Of a DNA stretch of 7,181 nt, positions 1-5,485 are shown one piece after another; positions within the stretch are counted from its first letter, which is position 1; the number at the start of each line of letters is the position of its first letter. The DNA comes from CAYSZB01 sp964435475 (GTDB taxonomy: Bacteria > Chloroflexota > Anaerolineae > Anaerolineales > Anaerolineaceae). The notes under the pieces were generated by a model. It ran no database searches, was not told the origin of the DNA, and saw only the letters and a program-made list of their open reading frames with translations. Made by a program: the position numbers and the translations under genes. The stretch lies in the NCBI GenBank assembly GCA_964435475.1, contig CAYSZB010000096.1:1-7181 (forward strand), given 5' to 3'.

Positions 1-113
1 GACTGCTTGTACCCCCCGAGTGGTTTCTGGTCAAGGATTCCGAAGGTCCCCTCAAAGAGGGCGAGGTCGAACGCGCGGCTGAATGGGCAAAACGGATCAC
101 AGCTTCCCTGTAA
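1..113 (+). CDS. C-terminal fragment of an upstream gene, possibly flavodoxin-like
   Basis: The third forward frame is open from the window edge to a TAA at 111-113. It reads as a convincing protein C-terminus: LLVPPEWFLVKDSEG, then an acidic/basic helix (LKEGEVERAAEWAKRITASL) and stop. The other two forward frames read as low-complexity Arg/Pro-rich peptide here, so this frame is the likely coding one. The terminal amphipathic helix preceded by a Gly-Pro-Leu turn resembles the last helix of flavodoxin or NADPH-dependent FMN-reductase folds, but 36 residues are too few to assign a family. The stop lies 4 bases before the next start codon, so the two genes are probably co-transcribed and translationally coupled. 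Most of the gene is outside the window. Confidence 0.6.
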   Translation, partial: LLVPPEWFLVKDSEGPLKEGEVERAAEWAKRITASL

Positions 114-117
114 GGGG
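114..117 (+). promoter_or_regulatory. GGGG part of the ribosome binding site in the 4-base gene junction
   Basis: The string TAAGGGGATGATG holds the upstream stop (111-113), a purine-rich Shine-Dalgarno-like stretch and two in-frame ATGs (118 and 121). The stretch abuts the first ATG and is only 3 bases from the second. This is unusually close for independent initiation and fits reinitiation by ribosomes that have just ended the upstream gene. Confidence 0.4.
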
Positions 118-1116
118 ATGATGATCGATATTGAACGGTTGGGCGGGGACCTGCTGAAACTGACCTCGCAACCAATCCCACGCTACCGCATTCTCAAGGA
201 CATTCTTGCATTCCCACCTGGCAGCCCTGATCTGAAAAAAGCCTGCCAGGGAGTTGTAAGTTCCCGTTGGTATGGGGAATTATGCTTTACCCAACAAAGC
301 GATGGGTCATGGGGGCGTTTTCATACCCGCAATTCAAAGGTCAAAGCCCGTTTTCCGACTACCGAGATCGCCCTGACTCGGGCACTCGCCCTGGGATTGG
401 ATCGCACAGATCCCCTTCTCGACAGGACTTATCGCTACCTGCTGTCTGTGGTGGAAGGCACTCAAAAATGGCCCGATCCACCTGAAAAACATGCCGGTTG
501 GGATTTCAATACACACACAATCAGCACTGCCACACTTGCCCGCTTGAATGAGCAGTATCCACTGCTGGCTGAACCTGCCAGGTACTGGTCGGAGATCGTT
601 AAAGACACCTTCTGCAATGGGGTTTATGACCCTCAGCTTGAGCAAAAGGCACACTATGAACGCAATCCAGGCATTCCAAAGAACAAGCACCTCAAGCTCT
701 GGTCACTCTATCCCATCTATCTGCTGTCAACCCGATTTGCAGAACTAAACGAGCCAATCCTGGATCATTTTCTGGAGTGGATCATTACCAAACCAGGCGG
801 CATATACTATGTCTGTACTGACCGGGTGGATCAATTTCCGGATTTGCACTCTCCCCACTTTAACTCCTGGCTCTCAGCGCTCGAACTGCTTGCCCGGTTT
901 CCCCAGGCAAAGCCTTTCCTGGAAACGGCTGCTGACTGGCTGATGGGGCAACAGAACTCCAACCGCCTTTGGGACTTTGGTTCAAAAGCCAATAACGGCT
1001 ATGACCTTCCCTTGTCAGCCAGCCGGCACAACCCGCTGGATCGCCAGGTGGATTGCACCGTGCGCATTCTTAATTTCTTGAACCGGGTTATAGGATTATC
1101 CGGTAACGTTATCTGA
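118..1116 (+). CDS. Alpha/alpha-toroid (terpenoid-cyclase/prenyltransferase-like) protein of unknown function
   Basis: A 332-residue protein if started at ATG 118, which follows an AAGGGG tract. ATG 121 is equally possible and has better spacing. The same frame stays open further upstream, but that part overlaps the preceding gene and is not protein-like. The sequence is helical and Trp-rich, with QW-like repeats: QSDGSWG at residues 60-66 and QQNSNRLWDFG at 278-288, plus HAGWDFNTHT at 125-134. Such repeats are typical of the six-hairpin toroid fold of squalene-hopene cyclases, protein prenyltransferases and alpha-2-macroglobulin thioester domains. The class II cyclase DxDD motif is not seen, and at 332 residues the protein is about half the size of a squalene-hopene cyclase. 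A single-domain, possibly non-catalytic toroid is therefore likely. A conserved-looking DRQVDCTVRIL segment lies at 308-318. There is no signal peptide or membrane segment, so it is probably cytoplasmic. Fold moderately sure, function unknown. Confidence 0.8.
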   Translation: MMIDIERLGGDLLKLTSQPIPRYRILKDILAFPPGSPDLKKACQGVVSSRWYGELCFTQQSDGSWGRFHTRNSKVKARFPTTEIALTRALALGLDRTDPLLDRTYRYLLSVVEGTQKWPDPPEKHAGWDFNTHTISTATLARLNEQYPLLAEPARYWSEIVKDTFCNGVYDPQLEQKAHYERNPGIPKNKHLKLWSLYPIYLLSTRFAELNEPILDHFLEWIITKPGGIYYVCTDRVDQFPDLHSPHFNSWLSALELLARFPQAKPFLETAADWLMGQQNSNRLWDFGSKANNGYDLPLSASRHNPLDRQVDCTVRILNFLNRVIGLSGNVI

Positions 1117-1139
1117 TATCAATTTTTACTTCAGTTATA

Positions 1140-1169
1140 AAAAGTGGGTTGATAAATCAACCCACTTTT
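1140..1169. terminator. Bidirectional intrinsic terminator between convergent genes
   Basis: A perfect 13-bp inverted repeat: AAAAGTGGGTTGA at 1140-1152, loop TAAA, TCAACCCACTTTT at 1157-1169. The stem's outer A/T pairs give a run of T at the 3' side in both directions; the minus-strand reading continues as CTTTTTATAA. It lies 24 bases after the toroid-protein stop and 23 bases beyond the aminotransferase stop on the other strand. It therefore serves both convergent transcription units. Confidence 0.9.
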
Positions 1170-1191
1170 GTGATGTGCAAAGAAAATTATA

Positions 1192-2355
1192 TCAGGCATG
1201 CCTTTTTAAGAAATTGTGCATGCGGTCAAGTGCTTTTTCGATCTTTTCATATGCCGTGGCATAAGAGCAGCGCACAAAACCGATACCGCTGTCACCAAAT
1301 GACCTGCCGGGAACGACCGCCACATGCTCTTCCATCAACAGTCTTTCTGAGAACTCCTCGTCGTTCATCCCGGTATTGTGCACGCTTGGGAAGGCATAGA
1401 AGGCTCCCCTGGGTTCAAAAGTGGGCAAGCCTATCGCGTTCAGACCATCCACGATCAACCTTCTTCGGCGGTCATACTCGGCAACCATTTCCTGCACATA
1501 AGGTTCGCCGACCTTCAATGCCTCAAGGGCGGCAAACTGCGATATCGTCGGTGCAGACATCACGGTGTACTGATGCACCCGCACCAACCCGCCGATCATC
1601 TCTTCGGGTCCGGCGGCAAAACCAATGCGCCAGCCAGTCATGGCATATGACTTTGAGAACCCACCCAACAAAATGGTCCGCTTCTGCATTCCGGGCAGTG
1701 AAGCAAAGCAGACATGCTGTGTGCCATAGACCAGGCGGTCATAGATCTCGTCCGATACAACGATCAGGTCATTTTTTTCAGCCAGGTCAGCGATCTTTAA
1801 TAGGGTCTCGCGGCTGGCAACCGCCCCGGTGGGATTGTTGGGATAACCCAGCAGGATGGCCTTGGTTTTGGGGGTGATCGCTTTTTCGATCAATGCCGGC
1901 TCAGGCTCGAAGTTGTTCTCCATGTTGGTCGGCACCTCGACCACCTTGCCGCCTGCCAGTGTGACCTCCGCCTGGTAAGACACAAAACATGGCGTTGGGA
2001 TGATCACTTCATCACCCGGGTTGAGCAGCGCGGTAAAGGTCAGGTAAAGCGCTTCTGAAACCCCCACGGTCATAACGATCTCTTTGGAGGGGTTATAGGG
2101 GACCTGGTAGAGATTTAGCAGCTTGTCCGATGTCGCCCTGCGCAGGTCCATCAAGCCGTGGTTCGATGTGTAATGCGTCTCGCCTTTCTGCAGCGAAGCA
2201 ATTCCTGCCTCGATGATCGGCTGTGGTGTGGCAAAATCCGGTTCTCCAATGCCCAACGAGATGACATCATCCATTGTGGCAGCAATATCGAAGAATTTCC
2301 GTATCCCGGAAGGCTTCAATCCTGCAACACGCTCACCCAAATATCTTTTTTCCAT
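1192..2355 (-). CDS. PLP-dependent class I/II aminotransferase (AspC/aromatic type)
   Basis: A full-length 387-residue fold-type I aminotransferase that transfers an amino group between an amino acid and a 2-oxo acid through a pyridoxal-phosphate Schiff base, presumably in the cytoplasm. Visible landmarks are LGIGEPDF (34-41, N-terminal substrate loop), YPNNPTG (171-177, with the cofactor-contacting Asn), SDEIY (201-205, Asp pairing with the pyridine nitrogen), SKSYAMTGWRIG (234-245, Schiff-base Lys235 and phosphate-binding Arg243) and FVRCSYA (360-366, Arg362 for the substrate alpha-carboxylate). All catalytic residues are present. It belongs to the Asp/aromatic/Ala aminotransferase subgroup found in many thermophiles and Chloroflexota. 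The amino-acid substrate cannot be fixed from sequence. The start ATG has an AGGAGAG ribosome binding site with its AGGAG core 5 bases upstream. It is the last gene of the minus-strand operon, 11 bases after the 82-residue protein, and its transcript ends in the 13-bp hairpin. Confidence 0.96.
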   Translation of the reverse strand: MEKRYLGERVAGLKPSGIRKFFDIAATMDDVISLGIGEPDFATPQPIIEAGIASLQKGETHYTSNHGLMDLRRATSDKLLNLYQVPYNPSKEIVMTVGVSEALYLTFTALLNPGDEVIIPTPCFVSYQAEVTLAGGKVVEVPTNMENNFEPEPALIEKAITPKTKAILLGYPNNPTGAVASRETLLKIADLAEKNDLIVVSDEIYDRLVYGTQHVCFASLPGMQKRTILLGGFSKSYAMTGWRIGFAAGPEEMIGGLVRVHQYTVMSAPTISQFAALEALKVGEPYVQEMVAEYDRRRRLIVDGLNAIGLPTFEPRGAFYAFPSVHNTGMNDEEFSERLLMEEHVAVVPGRSFGDSGIGFVRCSYATAYEKIEKALDRMHNFLKRHA

Positions 2356-2366
2356 AAACTCTCCTA

Positions 2367-2615
2367 TTATTTTCTATTTGGCCTACCCGCATCGATCCCG
2401 GTCGGGTAGAGACCAACAAACCATTCATTTTTATCGATCACATAGACCAGTTCAAAAAACCGCCGGTCTTCAACCCGGACTATGAAGCGATAATGCCCGG
2501 GGTTGAGTTCCTGTTCGATCACCCGCTCAACCTTTAACCATGCGTGCTCCCAGAAGATCTCTGTGGGGTGTTCAGGGTATGCCGCGCCAGCATGGCAATG
2601 AACAATATCGTTCAT
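2367..2615 (-). CDS. Small unknown protein coupled to the nucleotidyltransferase
   Basis: An 82-residue protein whose ATG (2615-2613) overlaps the TGA of the preceding nucleotidyltransferase as ATGA, the classic layout for translational coupling. It ends 11 bases before the aminotransferase start. The composition looks like a real soluble protein: a His/Pro-containing N-terminus, then alternating hydrophobic and charged strands (YRFIVRVEDRRFFELVYVID at 42-61) and a Trp/Tyr end (NEWFVGLYP at 63-71). This suggests a compact all-beta or alpha/beta fold. There is no signal peptide or membrane helix. I recognise no family. Its position in the operon argues for a cytoplasmic role alongside its neighbours, but none can be stated. 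It is very unlikely to be a chance frame given the exact fit between two genes. Confidence 0.75.
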   Translation of the reverse strand: MNDIVHCHAGAAYPEHPTEIFWEHAWLKVERVIEQELNPGHYRFIVRVEDRRFFELVYVIDKNEWFVGLYPTGIDAGRPNRK

Positions 2616-3625
2616 TTTACTGCCGTGGAATTATCCCCCAGGTTGAATTGCCCGCTCAAACCGCTTATCTCCACCATGTCACCGATAATGGAGGCGCTCA
2701 GATGGCTGTCGGTAATGTGGCTGTTATCACCAATGATCGAATCCCTGACCTCGCTGCCCTCCATAATGGTGCCCTCACCCACAGACACGTGCGGTCCAAT
2801 GGTGGACGTGCTGAGGCGGGCTGTAGGATGAATGGACACCGGGGGAAGGATGACCACGTCTTCCAGTTCGCTCTCACGTACCGCACTCTGCCTGCCATGT
2901 TCCAGGAAGAAGCGGTTGGTTTCGAGCAGGGCATCTGGTGTGCCGGCATCCAGCCAGTGGGTGACGTTTTCGATGCGCATTTTCACCCCCATCTCAAGCA
3001 GGATGTTGATCGCCCCGGTGAGATAGAATTCGCCCTTAAGCACATCATTGCGCCTGACCTGCTCTGCGATCGCTGCCAGCAGTTTTTCACCCTCTTTGAA
3101 GTAATAAAAACCGACCACTGCCAGGTTGTTATCGACATCGCGGGGTTTTTCGATCAGGCGGGTCACCCAGCGCCCGGCACTGACCTCCGCCACCCCAAAG
3201 CGGCGCGGGTCAGGCACCGCCTTGACCCAGGCGACCGCCTCAGCCTCTTCGTTGGCCATAAAAGCCAGTGAACTCTCAATCAATGTATCAGAAAAAACCA
3301 TGATCATGCGCCCTTTTAGAAAAGCACGTGCCTGCCAGAGGGCGTCGGATTGTCCCCGCATTTCCTGCTGGATCACATAATCCACCTTGCAATGCGGGTA
3401 ACGCCTGGCCATATACTTCTGGATCAGGTCGCCCTGGTTGGGGCTCAGGATAAACACAAAGCGTGCCTGTTCAACATCCGGGAGGGTGTTGAACATGGCC
3501 AACAGATGGTCCAAAACACGCTTTCCGGCCAGGGGAATGAGTGGTTTGGGTTTACTCCAGGTGTGCGGTCTCATCCGTGAGCCATAACCCGCCATGGGGA
3601 TGATGATCTTGATCGGTTCAGACAT
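2612..3625 (-). CDS. Sugar-1-phosphate nucleotidyltransferase with C-terminal beta-helix tail
   Basis: A 337-residue enzyme of the RmlA/GalU-type nucleotidyltransferase family, which makes an NDP-sugar from NTP and a sugar 1-phosphate for glycan or surface polysaccharide synthesis. The N-terminal Rossmann-like domain carries the signature GYGSRMRPHTWSKPKPL (13-29; Arg17 and Lys27 expected to bind phosphate). It also has QEMRGQSDAL (87-96, base/sugar recognition), a metal-site Asp113 in VFSDT, IEKP (158-161), GEFYLTGAI (198-206) and WLDAGTPDALLETN (224-237). From about residue 263 there are imperfect hexapeptide repeats (SIHPTA, SIIGD twice) typical of a left-handed beta-helix, too short for a full acetyltransferase domain. 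Specificity (dTTP or UTP, which sugar) is not readable. The start at 3625 is chosen because its AGGAGAG is 9 bases upstream and the signature then begins near residue 5. An in-frame ATG at 3655 lacks a binding site and adds an atypical extension. Confidence 0.92.
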   Translation of the reverse strand: MSEPIKIIIPMAGYGSRMRPHTWSKPKPLIPLAGKRVLDHLLAMFNTLPDVEQARFVFILSPNQGDLIQKYMARRYPHCKVDYVIQQEMRGQSDALWQARAFLKGRMIMVFSDTLIESSLAFMANEEAEAVAWVKAVPDPRRFGVAEVSAGRWVTRLIEKPRDVDNNLAVVGFYYFKEGEKLLAAIAEQVRRNDVLKGEFYLTGAINILLEMGVKMRIENVTHWLDAGTPDALLETNRFFLEHGRQSAVRESELEDVVILPPVSIHPTARLSTSTIGPHVSVGEGTIMEGSEVRDSIIGDNSHITDSHLSASIIGDMVEISGLSGQFNLGDNSTAVK

Positions 3626-3634
3626 GTGCCAATT

Positions 3635-3641
3635 CTCTCCT
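3635..3641 (-). promoter_or_regulatory. Ribosome binding site that decides the nucleotidyltransferase start
   Basis: Minus-strand AGGAGAG, identical to the sequence before the aminotransferase start, lies 9 bases upstream of the ATG at 3625. It sits downstream of the alternative in-frame ATG at 3655, which has no purine-rich site of its own. This supports the shorter 337-residue product. Confidence 0.7.
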
Positions 3642-3670
3642 CTTCCGCCTGTCATTGTTCGTCTCAGGTG

Positions 3671-3676
3671 ATTATA
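3671..3676 (-). promoter_or_regulatory. Possible internal promoter (-10 TATAAT) before the nucleotidyltransferase
   Basis: An exact TATAAT on the minus strand lies in the 69-base gap between the lipoprotein stop and the nucleotidyltransferase start. Transcription from it would begin near 3664, giving a leader of about 40 bases that includes the AGGAGAG site. No good -35 box is seen at 16-18 bases spacing. It may be a weak internal promoter or a chance match in an AT-rich spacer. Confidence 0.3.
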
Positions 3677-3694
3677 TCCGTTTCATGACATGTT

Positions 3695-4498
3695 TTATGG
3701 CTCATTCTCAATTTGGTAGACCGCGAGGTCAGAAAAACTGACTGTCATAGCGGTCTCACCCGCAGCGCGGGCAAAAACCCCCAGCCTGCCTGTGCGATCA
3801 GGACCCGTTTTGAGGGTAAATTGCTCTGCGCCGTTGACAAAGACCCGGATCTCGCCGACTTTCGCCCACAAGCCGATCTTTTGCTCGGCTGGTGAGCCGG
3901 GGATCATCTTCCGGGCATAGGTCCAGTCCTGCAAAACAGCACCGCCATTACCGGCGATCAGTTCCAGCCGCAAGCGCCCATCACAGGTCAGCGAAAGGCG
4001 GTAGGTGTCCCCGCTGGAAAGATACCAGAAAAGGATGCCATACTGGTCGCCATACTGGCACAGCGAAACATTAGCGGTCATTTCAAGATAAAAATCCGCC
4101 GGAAGGGTATACGGACTGAGGCTGGTTAGGCTGCTTTTATTACCAGCAACAGCCAAGGAAAGCCGCCCATCCCCGTAAACCACGTTCCCGGAGGCCGTTT
4201 TGCCGATCTCCCACCTGGCCGTATCAGAAAAATCATCCTCGATGAGATTGGAACCCAGGTATTGCTGCGGATTAAAAGCCACGCTGGTCGGTGTTGGCTG
4301 AATGGTTTGCAGCGCGGTGGGTGTGGCGGTTGCTGGAAACCAATTAATGGTCGGTGTCGGTTCCTCAGTTTTTGGCATCTCAGTTATCTGCGGGGTAGGC
4401 ACATCCTGGACAACCGGCTGCATGCAAGCGGTCAGCAAAAAAAAGGAAATTATCAACAGTACTGATCTTAAAGCAAATGTCAAGCGTCCCAATTGCAT
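3695..4498 (-). CDS. Secreted lipoprotein with Pro/Thr linker and beta-sandwich (LamG/DUF1080-like) domain
   Basis: A 267-residue protein. Residues 1-25 form a lipoprotein signal peptide: basic Arg5 and Arg11, hydrophobic core, lipobox LTAC with Cys25 as the lipidated residue. Residues 26-75 are a Pro/Thr-rich spacer (repeated PTP units), the usual flexible tether of Chloroflexota surface proteins. From about residue 85 a compact domain starts with DDFSDTARWEIG and continues through alternating beta strands (VYGDGRLSLAV, FYLEMTANVSL, YRLSLTCDGRLRLELI, IGLWAKVGEIRVFVNG). This pattern resembles concanavalin-like jelly rolls of the LamG/DUF1080 (3-keto-disaccharide hydrolase-like) type. No catalytic acid pair can be named, so glycan or ligand binding at the cell surface is a better guess than hydrolysis. 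The start has no Shine-Dalgarno sequence; the promoter is placed for a leaderless mRNA. The nucleotidyltransferase follows after 69 bases and may share the transcript. Confidence 0.88.
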   Translation of the reverse strand: MQLGRLTFALRSVLLIISFFLLTACMQPVVQDVPTPQITEMPKTEEPTPTINWFPATATPTALQTIQPTPTSVAFNPQQYLGSNLIEDDFSDTARWEIGKTASGNVVYGDGRLSLAVAGNKSSLTSLSPYTLPADFYLEMTANVSLCQYGDQYGILFWYLSSGDTYRLSLTCDGRLRLELIAGNGGAVLQDWTYARKMIPGSPAEQKIGLWAKVGEIRVFVNGAEQFTLKTGPDRTGRLGVFARAAGETAMTVSFSDLAVYQIENEP

Positions 4499-4504
4499 GA
4501 ATCA

Positions 4505-4533
4505 ATTATAAAGGTAATAAATGTGTTGAACAA
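4505..4533 (-). promoter_or_regulatory. Promoter of the lipoprotein operon, spaced for a leaderless transcript
   Basis: On the minus strand, TTGTTC (4533-4528, half match to TTGACA) and a perfect TATAAT (4510-4505) are separated by 17 bases. Only 6 bases (TGATTC) separate the -10 box from the ATG at 4498. Initiation at the usual 7 bases past the -10 would fall on the A of the start codon. The absence of any Shine-Dalgarno sequence agrees with a leaderless mRNA. Confidence 0.6.
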
Positions 4534-4557
4534 CAAACCGGAATAGTTAGAAAAGGT

Positions 4558-4587
4558 ATGACGAATTCGAAAAAAACCTGCTAAAAT
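4558..4587 (+). promoter_or_regulatory. Promoter of the LysM surface protein, extended -10
   Basis: ATGACG (4558-4563, 4 of 6 to TTGACA) and TAAAAT (4582-4587) are separated by 18 bases, and the -10 is preceded by TG one base away (TGCTAAAAT). The start point would be near 4594, giving a leader of about 67 bases. The 8-bp palindrome CGAATTCG (4562-4569) overlaps the -35 end and spacer and could be an operator, though it is short. An alternative -35, TTGACT at 4593-4598, has no convincing partner. Confidence 0.45.
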
Positions 4588-4649
4588 GAGGTTTGACTCT
4601 TTTATTTGCCTGCTTGGAATTATCAGGAATTGATGAATTGAACCAAAAA

Positions 4650-4655
4650 AGAGGA
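4650..4655 (+). promoter_or_regulatory. Ribosome binding site of the LysM protein
   Basis: AGAGGA ends 5 bases before the ATG at 4661, a standard spacing. It fixes the start of the surface protein. Confidence 0.7.
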
Positions 4656-4660
4656 ATATC

Positions 4661-5482
4661 ATGAATAAACGAATTTTCGCTCTGTGGAGCATTTTAAGCC
4701 TGGCGATCCTGCTGGTCGTGGGATATATGCTTTTTCCTGGAATAACTGCATATTCTGCCAATGCCCAGTCCACCTATCAAACCCCCACCCCCGGCGCAGA
4801 TGGTCGGATCCTGTACACCGTCCAGGAAGGTGACAACTGCACACGCATTTTCCTGCTGACCGGGGTGGATATTGCTACGATCATCTCGTTGAACAGCCTG
4901 GATGAAGCCTGCACCATCTACCCGGGAGACAAACTGGTGCTGGGCATTGTTGAACCACCCCAGGAAACAGAAACCACCATTGCACCGGTAGAAACAGAAG
5001 TCACGCCCGTACCCACCCCGGTACCGGGCTTTGGCAATGTCTGTATCGTGCTGTTTGATGACCTAGATGGCACCGGCATGCGCACTGAGGACGAGTCCTT
5101 CCTTGCCGGTGGTGCGGTGAACATCAACAACCGCCTCGGCACGGTATCCCTTAGCGGAACCACTCCCGGAGGCAACCCCGACCTGGATGACACGGTGGAA
5201 CCCCTGTGTTTTAAAGAGGTCCCGGAAGGTGAATACAATGTCAGCGTCGCCATCCCGGATGGCTATAACGCCACCACCACGACCAATTTCGCCCTGACGG
5301 TGAACCCCGGGGATGACATTACCATTGATTTTGGCGCACAGACGGCGTCCAACCTGCCGGCTGAAGAAGCTGCAGCGGGTGGGGGTCGTTCCGTGCTGCT
5401 TGGGGTGGCAGGTGGTCTGTTCCTGGTGGGCGGGATCGGGCTGGGGATATTTATGCTGCGCTCGCGGAAAAACTCAGGCTAA
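4661..5482 (+). CDS. Membrane-anchored LysM and SdrD_B-like surface protein
   Basis: A 273-residue exported protein. Residues 5-28 are a hydrophobic signal/anchor segment, followed by the possible cleavage region SANAQS (32-37). A LysM domain spans about 50-94: LYTVQEGDNCTRI, a short helix pair, then the closing IYPGDKLVL. Cys60 and Cys84 could form a disulfide. LysM modules bind peptidoglycan or related glycans. A Pro/Thr linker (112-122) leads to a domain of about 100 residues starting VCIVLFDDLDGTGMRTEDES (127-146). This resembles the start of SdrD_B/prealbumin-like modules, where acidic residues (Asp133, 134, 136, Glu143) may bind calcium; PEGEYNVSVAIPDGY (188-202) is also typical. An acidic/Gly stretch then leads to a C-terminal membrane helix (about 244-266) and a basic tail RSRKNSG. 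The protein is probably held on the outer face of the membrane with the LysM domain reaching into the wall. It ends 3 bases from the convergent gene. Confidence 0.9.
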   Translation: MNKRIFALWSILSLAILLVVGYMLFPGITAYSANAQSTYQTPTPGADGRILYTVQEGDNCTRIFLLTGVDIATIISLNSLDEACTIYPGDKLVLGIVEPPQETETTIAPVETEVTPVPTPVPGFGNVCIVLFDDLDGTGMRTEDESFLAGGAVNINNRLGTVSLSGTTPGGNPDLDDTVEPLCFKEVPEGEYNVSVAIPDGYNATTTTNFALTVNPGDDITIDFGAQTASNLPAEEAAAGGGRSVLLGVAGGLFLVGGIGLGIFMLRSRKNSG

Positions 5483-5485
5483 AAC

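Noticed and set aside
106..116. CCCT-GTA-AGGG mini-hairpin over the ribosome binding site of the toroid gene
   Set aside because: Four base pairs with a 3-base loop is not stable enough to support a regulatory claim.
334..690. Minus-strand open frame (118 codons) inside the toroid gene
   Set aside because: Antisense to the toroid gene, whose QW-like motifs support the plus strand. No promoter or binding site seen.
1186..1191. Minus-strand TATAAT next to the aminotransferase stop
   Set aside because: It points into the terminator with no gene behind it. Taken as chance in an AT-rich spacer.
1149..1877. Long plus-strand open frame (242 codons) opposite the aminotransferase
   Set aside because: It is antisense to a complete aminotransferase with all catalytic motifs. 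Its product is Arg/Ser/His-rich with no domain pattern, and it begins inside the terminator hairpin.
2540..3271. Plus-strand open frame (243 codons) opposite the nucleotidyltransferase
   Set aside because: Antisense shadow of a clear enzyme gene. No ribosome binding site or recognisable domain.
3626..3655. N-terminal extension of the nucleotidyltransferase from the ATG at 3655
   Set aside because: No Shine-Dalgarno sequence there, while AGGAGAG precedes the ATG at 3625. The extension puts the signature loop unusually far from the N-terminus.
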